Shown piece after piece: positions 11,387-22,348 of a stretch of DNA of 64,000 nt. Source of the DNA: Oxytricha trifallax (Eukaryota; Ciliophora; Spirotrichea; Sporadotrichida; Oxytrichidae); NCBI GenBank assembly GCA_000711775.1, contig ARYC01019178.1:17647-81646 (forward strand), in the 5' to 3' direction. A program made the translations under genes and the position numbers. The notes below the pieces were generated by a model. The model made no database searches and was not told the DNA's origin. It saw only the letters and a program-made list of their open reading frames with translations. Each line of letters begins with the position of its first letter. Positions within the stretch are counted from its first letter, which is position 1.

Positions 11387-11501
11387 ATTAAATAAATTTA
11401 CTATAAATTTCACATTAAAACCTATTAATAATCCCAACCCCTAACAAATTTCCTACAAATCAAAGCACTTATGAACCTCATTAAGGGGTTTTGGGGTTTT
11501 T

Positions 11502-11576
11502 AATATAAATCGATAATTTTATCAGTAAATTAATTCGTAGGTGGCACTGTAACTACCACCAGTTCACATGAATCTT
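11502..11576 (-). CDS. Gene A MDS half, upstream side of TBE2
   Basis: The minus strand reads CELVVVTVPPTNQFTDKIID, ending LY at the TBE2 border. The upstream junction uses pointer AATCTT (11571-11576 and 11610-11615), joining LIQD to SCELVVV in frame. With 7383-7457 it forms one MDS split by TBE2. Confidence 0.7.
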
Positions 11577-11615
11577 AAAAAATAATTACTTACTTATTTT
11601 TTTATTTTAAATCTT
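11577..11615 (-). other. Gene A IES, 39 bp, pointer AATCTT
   Basis: A/T-only-like insert bounded by AATCTT at 11571-11576 and 11610-11615; removal keeps the minus-strand frame. Confidence 0.65.
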
Positions 11616-11781
11616 GAATGAGATTTAGAGTGACTGTATAAGAATTAAATTGCCTATTTTATGCAATATATCCATAGACTGTGATTACTGCACTTTTACC
11701 TGCATATGTTCTATCATTTGTTTAAAACATGAAATTCCCAGTTATTGGCTAATCTAACGTCAGTACACTGTTTAATTCTAT
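11616..11781 (-). CDS. Gene A MDS
   Basis: The minus strand reads LDQPITGNFMFQTNDRTYAG then KSAVITVYGYIAQNRQFNSY and VTLNLIQD, cadherin-like strands. Pointer ATTCTAT on the upstream side (11775-11781 and 11849-11855) gives the in-frame join SGIE-LNSVLTLD. Confidence 0.7.
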
Positions 11782-11855
11782 AATATTCATTATAAAAAAT
11801 ATTCTAAATTAACTTTATAATACATAACAGAAATAATTAAAATAATTTATTCTAT
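11782..11855 (-). other. Gene A IES, 74 bp, pointer ATTCTAT
   Basis: AT-rich insert with a 7-bp direct repeat at its borders (11775-11781, 11849-11855). Excision preserves the frame. Confidence 0.7.
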
Positions 11856-12014
11856 TCCAGAAGCTGTTGACAGAGTACCATTAACAGCAACAGTGGTAAC
11901 CGCTGTTGAGCAGCCTGCTTGATAAGTTGAATATGCAAAATGCGAGGGTTATCCAATATAGATGCCTGCATAAACTTGATCGTAAGCAGAAGGATTAGGA
12001 TCAAGTGCGTAATT
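11849..12014 (-). CDS. Gene A MDS
   Basis: Minus strand, continuous: YALDPNPSAYDQVYAGIYI, then GQPSHFAYSTYQAGCSTAVT and TVAVNGTLSTASGIE. Noticeably higher GC than the flanks, as usual for MDSs. It joins upstream through pointer ATT (12012-12014, 12071-12073) to ALFYSYN in frame. Confidence 0.75.
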
Positions 12015-12073
12015 TATAATTCAAAATTACTAAATTTAATTTAAAATAATCAATATATGTCACACAAAATATT
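12015..12073 (-). other. Gene A IES, 59 bp, pointer ATT
   Basis: AT-rich, bounded by ATT at 12012-12014 and 12071-12073. The 3-bp pointer is short, so the exact breakpoint is less certain than for neighbours, but the frame is kept. Confidence 0.55.
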
Positions 12074-12180
12074 ATATGAATAGAAAAGAGCATCGCAACT
12101 TAAAGTTATCTCATCTGTGGTCAGAGGAAAAAGGGCAAAATTATATGGATCGTAACTTTAAGGACCAGGAGGTAAAAATA
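12071..12180 (-). CDS. Gene A MDS
   Basis: The minus strand reads PPGPQSYDPYNFALFPLTTD then EITLSCDALFYSYN. Upstream (higher coordinates) it is followed by AT-only sequence; that pointer was not resolved. Confidence 0.65.
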
Positions 12181-12344
12181 TAATATAAATTAATAGATTT
12201 TTAATTATTTTTTCCAAATACATTACGATTAAATTACGATTTTAATTTATTCTTATTATAGTGCTTTTTATTATTGTAAAATTTTGTCCAATTTTATATT
12301 TTGTGTCTTATAAATATTGAAGGATATAAGAGATTTGGAAAATT

Positions 12345-12825
12345 AATTAAAAATTTGGGGAAGAAGATTACTGCCCCCAACATTAAATTTAATATTGTTT
12401 GACAATAAAAATATTAGAAACTTATAAATTTTAATTACTATTATCTTGTACTACTTTTACTAAACAACTTTTATTAATATAAAATTTTCAATTTACATAA
12501 TTATACTTTATCAAATAATATATTAAAAACAATGCTAAAATAATTATTTTAATAAATAAATAATGTGATTTTCATTAAAATGTGAATTCATTATCAAGGT
12601 AGAAATGATATTTGAAGCTATAATAAAAATAACTATATCATAATTAATTATATAGATTCTTTGGAAATTATAAAATTTAAATATTTCTATGGATGGGGCG
12701 GGAAACTTCCAAAGGAGGCAGGAAACTACCTTTTTGAGGGAAAAAAACTTCCCTCCTTGGGTGCATATAATATTTTGGGGGGCAGGAAACTTCCTCCCCC
12801 AAAAATTTAGTAAAAATGGTGTCAA
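12345..12825 (-). mobile_element. G-family element (G/C-run ends), copy 1
   Basis: Ends carry G/C runs and the motif AAACTTCC/GGAAGTTT (12345-12385 and 12690-12805). Read on the minus strand the interior resembles the body of the 1.08-kb tandem unit at 57-64 kb (matching blocks around GTTGTTTAGT and ATAGCTATTTTTA). No ORF is credible. Relatives lie at 37628-37925 and 41225-41660. Confidence 0.55.
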
Positions 12826-13713
12826 CTAATTTTTATTAACTAATATAGTATGGTAACTATTAGATAAAGAATTACAATTAGCTCGATTTACTAAAGATTT
12901 TACCTATTGTCTCATTCATTGTGCGAGATAATTTTGTTTTATGTTTTTGATGAATTGTTATTTGATTTTAATTTCAAAATTCAAATTGGATTATCTAGCT
13001 CTATGAAATGAAAAAAAATTAATGAAGATAGTAAATCCTGCTATTTTCAATTCTTTATCGATCATTTATCATATTGTCTAAGTTTCAACAAAGTTAGTTG
13101 CCTCGAATTTAAATGATAAATTGATTTATTATAAATGAATTCCTACAATGACGATCACATTTTACCATTTTAAAACATATCTTGAATAACAATTAAAAAA
13201 TTTCACCTAAAAAAATTGGAAAATTATTTACAAATATTCTTAAAATTGAGTTTATATTAATAAATTCCTCAATAATTTAACTTTCATTACGAATACTTCC
13301 AGCCATTTATTTTATATAGTTTATTATATTCATCTTTTTATTAGTTTATTAAAAAAGACACTACTAAAATATTTTTAAAGGTGTAATCCCTTGAAATGAA
13401 CTTGACAATGTTCCTTAAGGAAAAGTGGAAACAGTGTATACTATAAAAATTTATTTATTTGGAAAATGTTATGGAATATTTACAAAAAAATCTTTATGAA
13501 TAACGAAATTTTAGAATATAAATATATTTCAAAATTTATATTAATCAGTGTTACAAAATATATTATAAATTTTTTTATTTTAGCCTTATAGAAAAAAGTC
13601 TATAATCTTTATCATTTTTAATATAATATAAATTTATTATAAGAATACAAATTTAAATAATCATAAATTTTTAATAGATATAATTAATTTAAAACTTTTT
13701 TTATTAGATAATT
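12826..13713. other. AT-rich IES-like DNA
   Basis: Nothing recognised: no coding frame, no inverted repeat. Part of the large IES between gene A segments at 12.2 and 15.2 kb. Confidence 0.4.
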
Positions 13714-14555
13714 GTTCAGACCGAGACCCCCTCCCCCATCAAACCGAGAATCTCGATTTCTTTTACTTTTATTGTTTAATAAATTTCTTGACCTTCGGGC
13801 AGATATTACTATTAAAAAAGAATTTGATAAGTTCCACTACGTTTGTCGATTTTTTTTTTAGAACAGAGTAATAATATGATTTAATTGATAGACATAAATT
13901 TGAATTTAAAATTTTTCATAACTTAAATCACTTACACTCTACTATATAGTAAAAATTAATATAAAATTTTTCCTATTATTTTTAACTTTATTTAAATATA
14001 AAAACTTTTATTGTTATTACTTATTTAGTTAATCAATATTAAAATCTTATTTCTTAAGCTTAGTTTATTGAAAAATTAAAGAAAATATTTTATGTTTAGG
14101 ATTACCATTTCAATAAACTAAGCTTAAGAAATAAGATTTTAATATTGATTAACTAAATAAGTAATAACAATAAAAGTTTTTATATTTAAATGAAGTTAAA
14201 AATAATAGGAAAAATTTTTATATTAATTTTTACTATATAGTAGAGTGTAAGTGATTTAAGTTATGAAAAATTTTAAATTCAAATTTATGTCTATCAATTA
14301 AATCATATTATTACTCATGATAGTGAAGATTAAAGTTTATTATAAATATTTCCCTATGGGAGTATGTTCTAAAAAAAAGTCGACAGACGTAGTGGAACTT
14401 ATCAAATTCTTTTTTAATAGTAATATCTGCCCGAAGTGCAAGAAATTTATTAAACAATAAAAGTAAAAGAAATGGAGATTCTCGGTTTGAGGGGGGAGGG
14501 GGTCTTGGATGAGGGGGAGAGGGGTGATCTCGGCAGAGGGGGTCTCGGTCAGAAC
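13714..14555. mobile_element. P2: palindromic element, 842 bp
   Basis: Starts GTTCAGACCGAGACCCC and ends with the near reverse complement GGGGGTCTCGGTCAGAAC. Arms of about 370 bp pair closely around a 35-bp centre at about 14080-14115. Terminal regions contain C/G runs (13727-13736, 14500-14545). There is an extra insertion in the right arm near 14320-14370. No ORF. Lies in a gene A IES. Confidence 0.8.
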
Positions 14556-14955
14556 AGATAATCTTAAATTAGAAATATCTTAGAATAATAATTATCTATG
14601 AAATAAACAAGTATTTATTTAAAATTGTATAGGATATTAGTATCTTCATCGTTTATAATATATATTAAATAATATTCATAGTTTGTGCCTAAGCATCTTG
14701 TTTTAAAATAAATAGACATCAAATTAATACACTTTATATATATCCTAAATATAATAAATTATTGAAGAAATTTTGTGATGAACAAATATTTTATTTAATA
14801 AATTAATATAAAAATTACTTTAAAATATAAAAATTAGAATGAGATTATTTTCCTAATTATTTTTAATTTTGAGGTTTTGTTAGATTTTTTATAAATCTAA
14901 TATTAAAGTAATTTATTATTACTATTAAATAAATTAAAAAATTAAACTGCATTTA
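14556..14955. other. AT-rich IES-like DNA
   Basis: No gene or repeat recognised. Confidence 0.4.
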
Positions 14956-14959
14956 ATAT

Positions 14960-15290
14960 TTTTAATATAATGAAGAGGTTTATTTATTGTTACTTGATTG
15001 AATGAAATAACGAAACCTACGTTTTTGAATTATATTTAATAAATTAATTAGATTTTGCTATATGATTTAGCTGGTAATCCACCCAAAGTTATATAAAAAA
15101 TCATAATAGTTATGATTGATAATAATTTTGAAGGTATCACATCAAATCGTTTATGACAATTAAAATTTTATATTTATTCTAAAGTTTCTTAGAAATTCTT
15201 TGTATAACCTCCAAGAATGAAGCCATATAATGGATTGTAAACCGCCCTTTATATAACACTATCAGACAAAATAATAGATTACTTGGTAAA
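14960..15290 (-). CDS. Gene A candidate MDS(s), propeller-like
   Basis: At 15178-15275 the minus strand reads AVYNPLYGFILGGYTKNFQE, in the style of the ILGG/GGY repeats near the gene A N-terminus. A second possible segment at 14960-15085 reads TLGGLPAKSYSK and FKNVGFVISFNQVT. The intervening sequence contains TGA and is presumably IES. Pointers were not resolved and the junction to the 20.4-kb segment is unknown, so edges and count are tentative. Confidence 0.5.
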
Positions 15291-16397
15291 ATAAATTAAA
15301 TCATATCACTATTCACTAATTCATAAAACAAATTTAGAATGAATAATCATTAAATAAGAGATACTTTTTCATTGATTGTGATATTATTTATTTTTCAAGA
15401 ATAATTAATCATAATTCTGCTCTGAAAATAAAGAATTCGAAATTTAAGTAATTATTAGATAATAAAACTTTTAATTTTCCTTAGCTACAATTATACTTTC
15501 ATTAAACTTAAAGATTTTTTTATCAATATAAGAGTTTTTAACTGTAAAAAATTTAAGCTTAATCATAGTGATGGTTTCCATCATTTAAAATCCCCAAGAA
15601 CCCTTAATGTTTCTTTATTTTTTTATTATATTAGTAATTTTAAGAGTTAGGGCTAGATAACTATAGTTATCATTTAATGGTTTATATTTTAATTTTCTAT
15701 GAATATTGAATGTCCTTTATATTTATTTTTTTTAGATTTACTTTGTCAATAGATAAAACTTTTATAATTTGGTTATAATTTTATGATTAATAATAAGCTT
15801 TAAAATTTCACTGAATATTTTTTAAATAAGCAGTATAATTATTGATTTTATGAAAATAAATACTTCAATAGAAAAAAATGATACATAATGGAAAGAAGAG
15901 AAAATAACTTTTATGTAGGAGATATATTTAGAATGAAACATTTTAAAGCTATATCATAAATAATTATTTAGGGAAAAAATAAATTAAATAAAGAAATAAA
16001 TTATTTAAGTCCCAAAAAACCCTAATCCCTTAATTTGAGCTAATCAAGGAAATTCATTTGCACATTCCTTAATTCCCTTTTGCTTGTACAATTCTCATTA
16101 AATGAATTTAATTTTTTTTAAATATTATCAGCTGGCTATTGTGAATGTTTTAAATTATTCAAATATTTTAATAATATCATTTTAATTAAATTAAGCAATT
16201 AATATATAAAGAAATAAATTGGTATAAATAATAATCTATTTTAATAATAATCGAATATATCTGTCAAAAATGCTTAGCCTCTTAGAGTTATTTTATTGAC
16301 AACAAAGTAAATCAGTTTTGATTGATCATTAATTCATCAATATTTTATATTATTTTTTAAATAATAATTAAAATGATTATTTTTAAATTTTGGGTAA
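15291..16397. other. AT-rich DNA with degenerate C4A4 traces
   Basis: No coding frame. Two traces, TCCCCAAGAACCCTTAATG (15592) and CCCAAAAAACCCTAATCCC (16014), resemble decayed TBE ends in the same orientation, but no TBE gene lies between them. Confidence 0.3.
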
Positions 16398-16545
16398 TGA
16401 CGTCAGGACGCCCCACGCCACACTCCCAGTTAGAACGTCCCATGTGACATTAGGGCGTCCCATGTGATGTCAGGACGTCCCGGGTGACGTCAGGACATCA
16501 AATGTGACGTCAATGCATCTAAGGTGACGTCAGGGCGTCTCATAA
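16398..16545. repeat. Minisatellite, GACGTC units
   Basis: About six degenerate 23-25 bp units of the form GTGACGTCAGGACGTCCCAT. An array of the same units in the opposite orientation lies at 19560-19694, so the two bracket the long inverted repeat at 17399-19212. Confidence 0.8.
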
Positions 16546-17398
16546 TAAAGAATTAAATATACCAAAATTATTTTTATTTGACAATAAATTTTAGAATTTT
16601 TCATGATTACATGGCAATTTTAGAATAAGTATTTAAACTTTGAATGAACTGATCAAAGCTCTCGACTTTGTTATTGAATATAATATTCAGTCTTAGATCG
16701 TGATTTTTAAAAATTATTGCTAAAGTTCTAAAGATTCTAATGTTTAATTCTTTAAAAATAAGTTTTTAATATAATCAAAAATAATTTCAAATACAATCCT
16801 AATCGATAATTATAGCGAATTCCTTGATTGATTTTTTAAAAAGATTATTCAAATAAATTAAATTTAATTTCAAAAATAAAATTTGAAATGTAATTTTATT
16901 GATTAATACAACTCTTAGGTAATTTATAATAATTTTGATCAATTATTATTATCTCTTTTAGATAATTTTAGTTGATAACCAATTTGCTAAAAATTATAAA
17001 TATATATTTACTTGGTGGATAAGTAAAGTAGGATATTTTTTTTTCAATAAAAATATGATCTATTTCAAAAACATATTGAAAAAATCGATATTTTCTATTA
17101 TTTTTAATAAATTAAAAAGAAATTGTTAGCATTTATATATTCAATTTGCAAAGATGTTTTATTTTTATAAAATTCATTTAGCATTTTAATAAATTTATTA
17201 ATTATATAATAGTATTTAATTTCTAATCAGCAATTACCCTCGTCTTAATATATTATAACATTAATTTTAAATTAAAACAATAAGTATTATTTTGTTATTA
17301 AACCTTTATAGTTGACTTAATATGATTAAAATTTTAGTTTTATTATAATAAGCTTAAGCTATATAAATAAATATAATTAAAAAAATTGAATAATTTAT
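16546..17398. other. AT-rich DNA inside the minisatellite-flanked element
   Basis: Nothing recognised between the minisatellite and the long inverted repeat. Confidence 0.35.
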
Positions 17399-19212
17399 AT
17401 AAAATTTGATAAAAACCCAAGAGTAATTTTTTTAGAGAATCGTGAGTATGATAAATTAAATTAAGAATTCCTCATCTTCCAAATATATCAAAGGCCAAAA
17501 CCCATTAGTGAAATTGGAAATCGAGTGGAAAGTGAAAATTAAAAAGTGATTTATAAAACCCTTGATTTAAACTATTAAACGATTAAATATTTAAAATTAC
17601 AAAACATGGCAGACTTTGTTGCTGTCGAGTCTTTCAGCTAATATTGAGCTAGTGGGGCGAACTTAAGGTCATTCGGTAGCCCTTTCAAAACTAGGAGAAA
17701 TTTGGGTTCTTGGGGCACACAGCACACAGCACACGCCCTGGCGAAGATGCGCTTGATGTAGTTTTTGCAGTCTCCCGGTCTACTAATTAATAACAACTCT
17801 CACTCAAGACAGCAGCATCAGGGAAAATCCAGTCTCTCACGCGAAGAAAGATCAGTCTGGAGATGTCTTCGCCTGGGAGGAAGCTCTGCTCTTAAGCATT
17901 TGCCTTGGGTAATCGCGATACCTGAGCGTGGGGATCAAGCAATGAGTACTGAGTGGCATCGGCGCCTACCTATAGGCTAGCAGGGAGGCATTCAGCTGTT
18001 CCATGAGTTGGGTAGAGGAGTGCTCGGACATCGGGGTATCGTCATGAGTCGACAATTGATGCTCGACTAGGAGCTTCGCAAGACCTGTACATTATTTGAT
18101 GGCTTGGCCTCAGGAGGAGCGTTAGTGTTACCAGTTGCAATGGATAAGTGGTCTGTTTACTAATCAGACCCGTTGGACCGCCTTCGTTGGCCAGGGAGAT
18201 TCGTGAAGTCAGCATACACAAGCACAAGTGCAGACTACGAGGGTCAGCTAGATTTCCTCTAACATGAGTTGCAGATTTATTCAAAGGCTATTAGGAATTC
18301 ATTTAGAGATTTCCTCTAGAACACAGAGCTTTTCCTCTTAAGCTCAAGCTAATTTTCGTCTCAAGGTCTGAATTGGATTTCATAAGGCGCGATAGGAAAA
18401 GGGCTTTATAAGCCTCCCTGGCCAACGAAGGAGGTCAAACGGGTCTGATTAGTAAACAGATCACTTATCCATTGCAACTGGTAACACTAACGCTCCTCCT
18501 GAGGCCAAGCCATCAAATAATGTACAGGTCTTGCGAAGCTCCTAGTCGAGCATCAATTGTCGACTCATGACGATACCCCGATGTCCGAGCACTCCTCTAC
18601 CCAACTCATGGAACAGCTGAATGCCTCCCTGCTAGCCTATAGGTAGGCGCCGATGCCACTCAGTACTCATTGCTTGATCCCCACGCTCAGGTATCGCGAT
18701 TACCCAAGGCAAATGCTTAAGAGCAGAGCTTCCTCCCAGGCGAAGACATCTCCAGACTGATCTTTCTTCGCGTGAGAGACTGGATTTTCCCTGATGCTGC
18801 TGTCTTGAGTGAGAGTTGTTATTAATTAGTAGACCGGGAGACTGCAAAAACTACATCAAGCGCATCTTCGCCAGGGCGTGTGCTGTGTGCTGTGTGCCCC
18901 AAGAACCCAAATTTCTCCTAGTTTTGAAAGGGCTACCGAATGACCTTAAGTTCGCCCCACTAGCTCAATATTAGCTGAAAGACTCGACAGCAACAAAGTC
19001 TGCCATGTTTTGTAATTTTAAATATTTAATCGTTTAATAGTTTAAATCAAGGGTTTTATAAATCACTTTTTAATTTTCACTTTCCACTCGATTTCCAATT
19101 TCACTAATGGGTTTTGGCCTTTGATATATTTGGAAGATGAGGAATTCTTAATTTAATTTATCATACTCACGATTCTCTAAAAAAATTACTCTTGGGGTTT
19201 TATCAAAATTTT
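17399..19212. repeat. Long near-perfect inverted repeat, GC-rich arms
   Basis: Arms of about 800 bp (17399-18202 and 18413-19212) are reverse complements with very few differences, around a unique loop of about 210 bp (18203-18412). The inner part (about 17600-19010) is far more GC-rich than anything nearby. It contains GCACACAGCACACAGCACAC (17716-17735) and no credible protein frame in ciliate code: ORFs present in one arm are mirrored in the other. Identity unknown. The transcript would fold into a long hairpin. Possibly the core of a palindromic element bounded by the inverted minisatellites at 16398 and 19694. Confidence 0.85.
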
Positions 19213-19559
19213 AGTCTCCTTACTGAAATAATAGTAATATAAAAATTTAATGTGTATGGTTAAAATATGAAAAGATTCAAATTTTCATTTAATGCAATAA
19301 AATCTTTAAACAAATTATAATTTTTATTTATAATATTTTAAAATAAATTAAAATTTATTATACGATTTGTGATAGAGCAGGCATAAATAAAAATAAGGGA
19401 TTTATAAAATAATTAAAGAAAATATTAAAATTGACATTTATTGGATCAATAAGGTTAAATTATGAAACAGATAGAAATATAATAATATATGAAAAAAGAA
19501 TCATAGTATGATAAAAATAATTTTGGTATATAAATATATATATATATATAATTCTATAC
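19213..19559. other. AT-rich spacer
   Basis: Nothing seen apart from a short TA run near 19535-19550. Confidence 0.35.
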
Positions 19560-19694
19560 AATGGGACGTCATGAAGTAATCTGGGACGTTCTGGCGCACC
19601 TGGGATGTCCTGACGTTATCTGTTTGGTCCTGGCGTCACCTGGGACGTCCTGACGACACTTGGGACGTCCTGTCGCGCCTGGGATGTTCTGACA
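19560..19694. repeat. Minisatellite, inverted copy of the 16398 array
   Basis: About five units such as CCTGGGACGTCCTGACGTCA, reverse-oriented relative to 16398-16545. Unit variation is high, so the arrays are old or degenerate. Confidence 0.8.
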
Positions 19695-20384
19695 TCAATA
19701 CCCTAATTTTTATATTACCAACAAAAATCTTAAGACTTTCATAATCATATATATAATAAAATAATTTATAATAATTTAATAGAGAATACAAATTATAAAA
19801 TTATTAAATACTCATTTTAGCTGCTATGAGTAAATATAATTTGCATAAAAATTAAACAATGTTTTTTAAATTAATGTAGTCAATAAAACATTTCGTTCAT
19901 TCTTTTTTAATCAATTTTATACGTTTAAATACTGTCAACGAATATTATATATATATATATTATTTTTTAATTAATTAAAAGTCTTGTTTTATTTTTTTGT
20001 TTAAAAAAACAGCAATAATATTATATCATACCCAATTAACTTTTAAATTTTAAATTATTTTTATAATTCCTAGAAAACAAAGAGTATCAACATTAAGTAC
20101 TTGAATTCCATTTTTAATAACAATATAATTAAGGGTTAAAATTTAAATTACTATTCTCTAATAAATAATAATATTTAATCATATAATTTAATACAAATTC
20201 CAAATATTTGTAAAAAAGTGTAAGCGATCTATAATCTGGTAACTTATTCATATAAAAACATTTAATTATATATATATATATTTATTCTAAATAAAACTTA
20301 ATCAATTTAAGGTGAGAGCCCTTAAAATGGTTTAATCTGAAATTCAATTATATTTGTAATAAATTAATATATATATATATTTTA
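19695..20384. other. AT-rich IES-like DNA
   Basis: Mostly featureless, with TA microsatellite runs near 19950, 20270 and 20365. A minus-strand stretch at 20050-20125 (NGIQVLNVDTLCFLG) could be a small gene A MDS, but no pointer supports it. Confidence 0.3.
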
Positions 20385-20524
20385 CTATTGTAGATGCTGT
20401 ATTATAAGTAGTATCAATATTCACTGCTAAATAAAAGTAGTCTATGGTGCTTTATTTGTACAAATGCGAATTATTATATTTATAAATTAGTAGTGGAATA
20501 TTTTTATAATATGAATGGGCTACA
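20385..20524 (-). CDS. Gene A MDS, propeller-like
   Basis: The minus strand reads AHSYYKNIPLLIYKYNNS then HLYKQSTIDYFYLAVNIDTT and YNTAST. The upstream junction uses pointer ACA (20522-20524, 20557-20559), in frame with PLQSV. The lower boundary toward the 16-19 kb element is uncertain. Confidence 0.65.
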
Positions 20525-20559
20525 GCAAGTATAAATAAATTATTAAATTATTATTAACA
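20525..20559 (-). other. Gene A IES, 35 bp, pointer ACA
   Basis: Short AT-rich insert; removal joins PLQSV to AHSYY in frame. Confidence 0.55.
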
Positions 20560-20643
20560 CTCTATAATGGAGGATTAGGAAGTTGAAGCTCATAATTTAA
20601 AAGCTCAATATAATTAGAAGAAAATGCAAAATTATTACATGTT
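20557..20643 (-). CDS. Gene A MDS
   Basis: The minus strand reads CNNFAFSSNYIELLNYEL then QLPNPPLQSV. It joins upstream via pointer ATGTT (20639-20643, 21836-21840), excising a 1.2-kb IES and giving LKQLTCNNFAF in frame. Confidence 0.7.
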
Positions 20644-21840
20644 TTATTTAAAGTATAAGTTAATTTTAATGAAAAAATTAATAATTAAAATAAAATACAA
20701 TACAATACAAGTATTATTGATTAGATTTTTCCATGCAATCACTATGTTTTTTACAAAAATATTAAAAAAATGCTTTTATTTCCTACAGACTTTTATTTTA
20801 TAAACTTTTTATTTATTTAATAATATGTAAAAAGCATAAATAATTTGGATTTTAATGGTCTCTTGGGGGGGGTCTAAGTCGGTACCATATGAAAAATTTT
20901 GTCTTACCCAAATCTCCTAAATCGGTACCTCATAAAAAAAAATTTTTTTCCTAAAATAATGTCAAAATCCTAAATCTGTGAAGAATCATTATTTGACATT
21001 ATTTACCTAACTATCATCCTACCCCACAAAAAATATTATTCTATATTAAAATTTACTTTTCAACTTCTGAATCAGACTCCTTCATGACATAGCAATCATC
21101 ATGACACTAATATTTTAATAAAATAACATATATTTATTACAAAATTAATTTTTCAATAGGACAGAGATTTGTTATAAGTAAAAAATAAAAATATTTATTT
21201 ATAAAAAAATCTAATAATTCAATTTAGAACGACATAATTATTGGGCTGAATGAATGATATCTAGCATAAAATCAAATTTGCCCTTTGATTTGTCTTTTTC
21301 AAAATGGCAATTAATCAAGCAAACAATGATATGATTCTCTTAATTTCGAATCTTCGTTCTAAATTGAATTATTTGATTTTTTTTATAAATAAATATATTT
21401 ATTTTTTTACTTATAACAAATCTCTGTTCTATTGAAAAATTAATTTTGTAATAAATATATGTTATTTTATAAAATATTAGTGTCATGATGATTGCTATGT
21501 CATGAAGGAGTCTGATTCAGAAGTTGAAAAGTAAATTTTAATATAGAATAATATTTTTTGCGGGGTAGGATGATAGTTAGGTAAATAATGTCAAATAATG
21601 ATTCTTCACAGATTTAGGATTTTGACATTTTTTGAGGAAAAAAAATTTTTTTTATAAGGTACCTACTTAGGATTTTGGGGTAAGAAAATTTTTTTTCATA
21701 TGTTACCGACTTAGGATTTCAAAAATTGAGTGGTACCGACTTAGACCCCCCCCGTCTCTTGGATTTCCTTGACTATCAAAAATTGAAAATACTGCATTTA
21801 AATTTAAATTAAATATTATTAATTACTAATATTATATGTT
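20644..21840 (-). other. Gene A IES of about 1.2 kb carrying a palindromic element
   Basis: Bounded by ATGTT (20639-20643 and 21836-21840). The interior is occupied by palindrome P4 (20865-21753). Excision restores the gene A frame. Confidence 0.65.
20865..21753. mobile_element. P4: palindromic element, 889 bp
   Basis: Starts GGGGGGGGTCTAAGTCGGTA and ends TACCGACTTAGACCCCCCCC. Arms of about 400 bp pair around a centre near 21300. Subterminal GGTACC motifs are repeated. No ORF. Confidence 0.8.
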
Positions 21841-21918
21841 AATTATTTTAAAAATACTGGTCTAGCTACTGTACTTCCGTATACCATATTTCCTCCAATA
21901 TACCAAAAGTCTAGATTA
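21836..21918 (-). CDS. Gene A MDS
   Basis: The minus strand reads NLDFWYIGGNMVYGSTVARP then VFLKQL. Pointer GATTA (21914-21918 and 21988-21992) joins RSSN to LDFWYIGG in frame. The WYIGGN pattern fits a propeller-type repeat. Confidence 0.75.
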
Positions 21919-21992
21919 ATTATATTCAATTTCTATTTTTTGCACAAAAAAATTTGTGAAATACTCTATAATTTAAATTTCTTTATTGATTA
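21919..21992 (-). other. Gene A IES, 74 bp, pointer GATTA
   Basis: AT-rich insert that would add a TGA (21926-21928) if kept; excision removes it and keeps the frame. Confidence 0.75.
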
Positions 21993-22074
21993 GAAGATCT
22001 TTATATTGTTTAAGGAGCCCCTTATCTAGTAGACTTCACTGGATTTAAAAATGGATCTTGTATGAACATTAAGG
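21988..22074 (-). CDS. Gene A MDS
   Basis: The minus strand reads LMFIQDPFLNPVKSTRQGA then PQTIQRSSN. Pointer ATTAAGG (22068-22074 and 22125-22131) joins GEYT to LMFIQD in frame. Confidence 0.75.
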
Positions 22075-22131
22075 AAATTGTTATTTTAAGTAATTAAAAA
22101 TTAATTGTAAATATTTGTTAATTTATTAAGG
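22075..22131 (-). other. Gene A IES, 57 bp, pointer ATTAAGG
   Basis: Bounded by a 7-bp perfect direct repeat; almost purely A/T inside. Confidence 0.8.
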
Positions 22132-22348
22132 TGTATTCCCCATATGGAATGCTTTAAAAACCGAGGACAATGCCCGTATTAATAAATTGAATAAAATGGA
22201 TAGTCTTATTAATTTAATTGCTGAAGTAGGCAATGGAATTATAATATGATGCGCTCCATGAGGAACCTTAAGATCTTTAAATGCTTTATAAAGCTCCATG
22301 AAGATCTATTTTAATGAACCAGTTAGGAGCATTTGCATTCATTGCAAC
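22125..22348 (-). CDS. Gene A MDS
   Basis: Continuous minus-strand frame: AMNANAPNWFIKIDLHGALQ, then SIQRSQGSSWSASYYNSIAY, FSNQINKTIHFIQFINTG and IVLGFQSIPYGEYT. TAA/TAG occur several times as Gln. Pointer AC (22347-22348, 22421-22422) upstream gives DQYV-AMNANA in frame. Confidence 0.75.

Larger units (their letters stand above)
7458..11501 (+). mobile_element. TBE2: nearly full-length TBE transposon, 4044 bp
   Basis: Starts CAAAACCCCAAAACCCC and ends GGGGTTTTGGGGTTTTT, flanked by AAT at 7455-7457 and 11502-11504. Terminal inverted repeats cover about 7458-7535 and 11424-11501. Gene order is transposase (+), 22-kDa (-), 57-kDa (+), and 4.04 kb is the standard TBE size. The last base is T where G is expected. 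It splits a coding segment of gene A, and precise excision leaving one AAT copy restores the frame, consistent with the known developmental removal of TBEs. Confidence 0.95.

Noticed and set aside
12544-12825. 93-residue minus-strand ORF
   Set aside because: Runs through the G/C-run end of a G-family element, with low-complexity AT-driven residues.
17765-18847. Mirrored 71-residue ORFs and an 80-residue ORF in the GC-rich palindrome
   Set aside because: They are bounded by TAG/TAA, which are not stops here; the identical copies are a consequence of the inverted repeat; no protein features.
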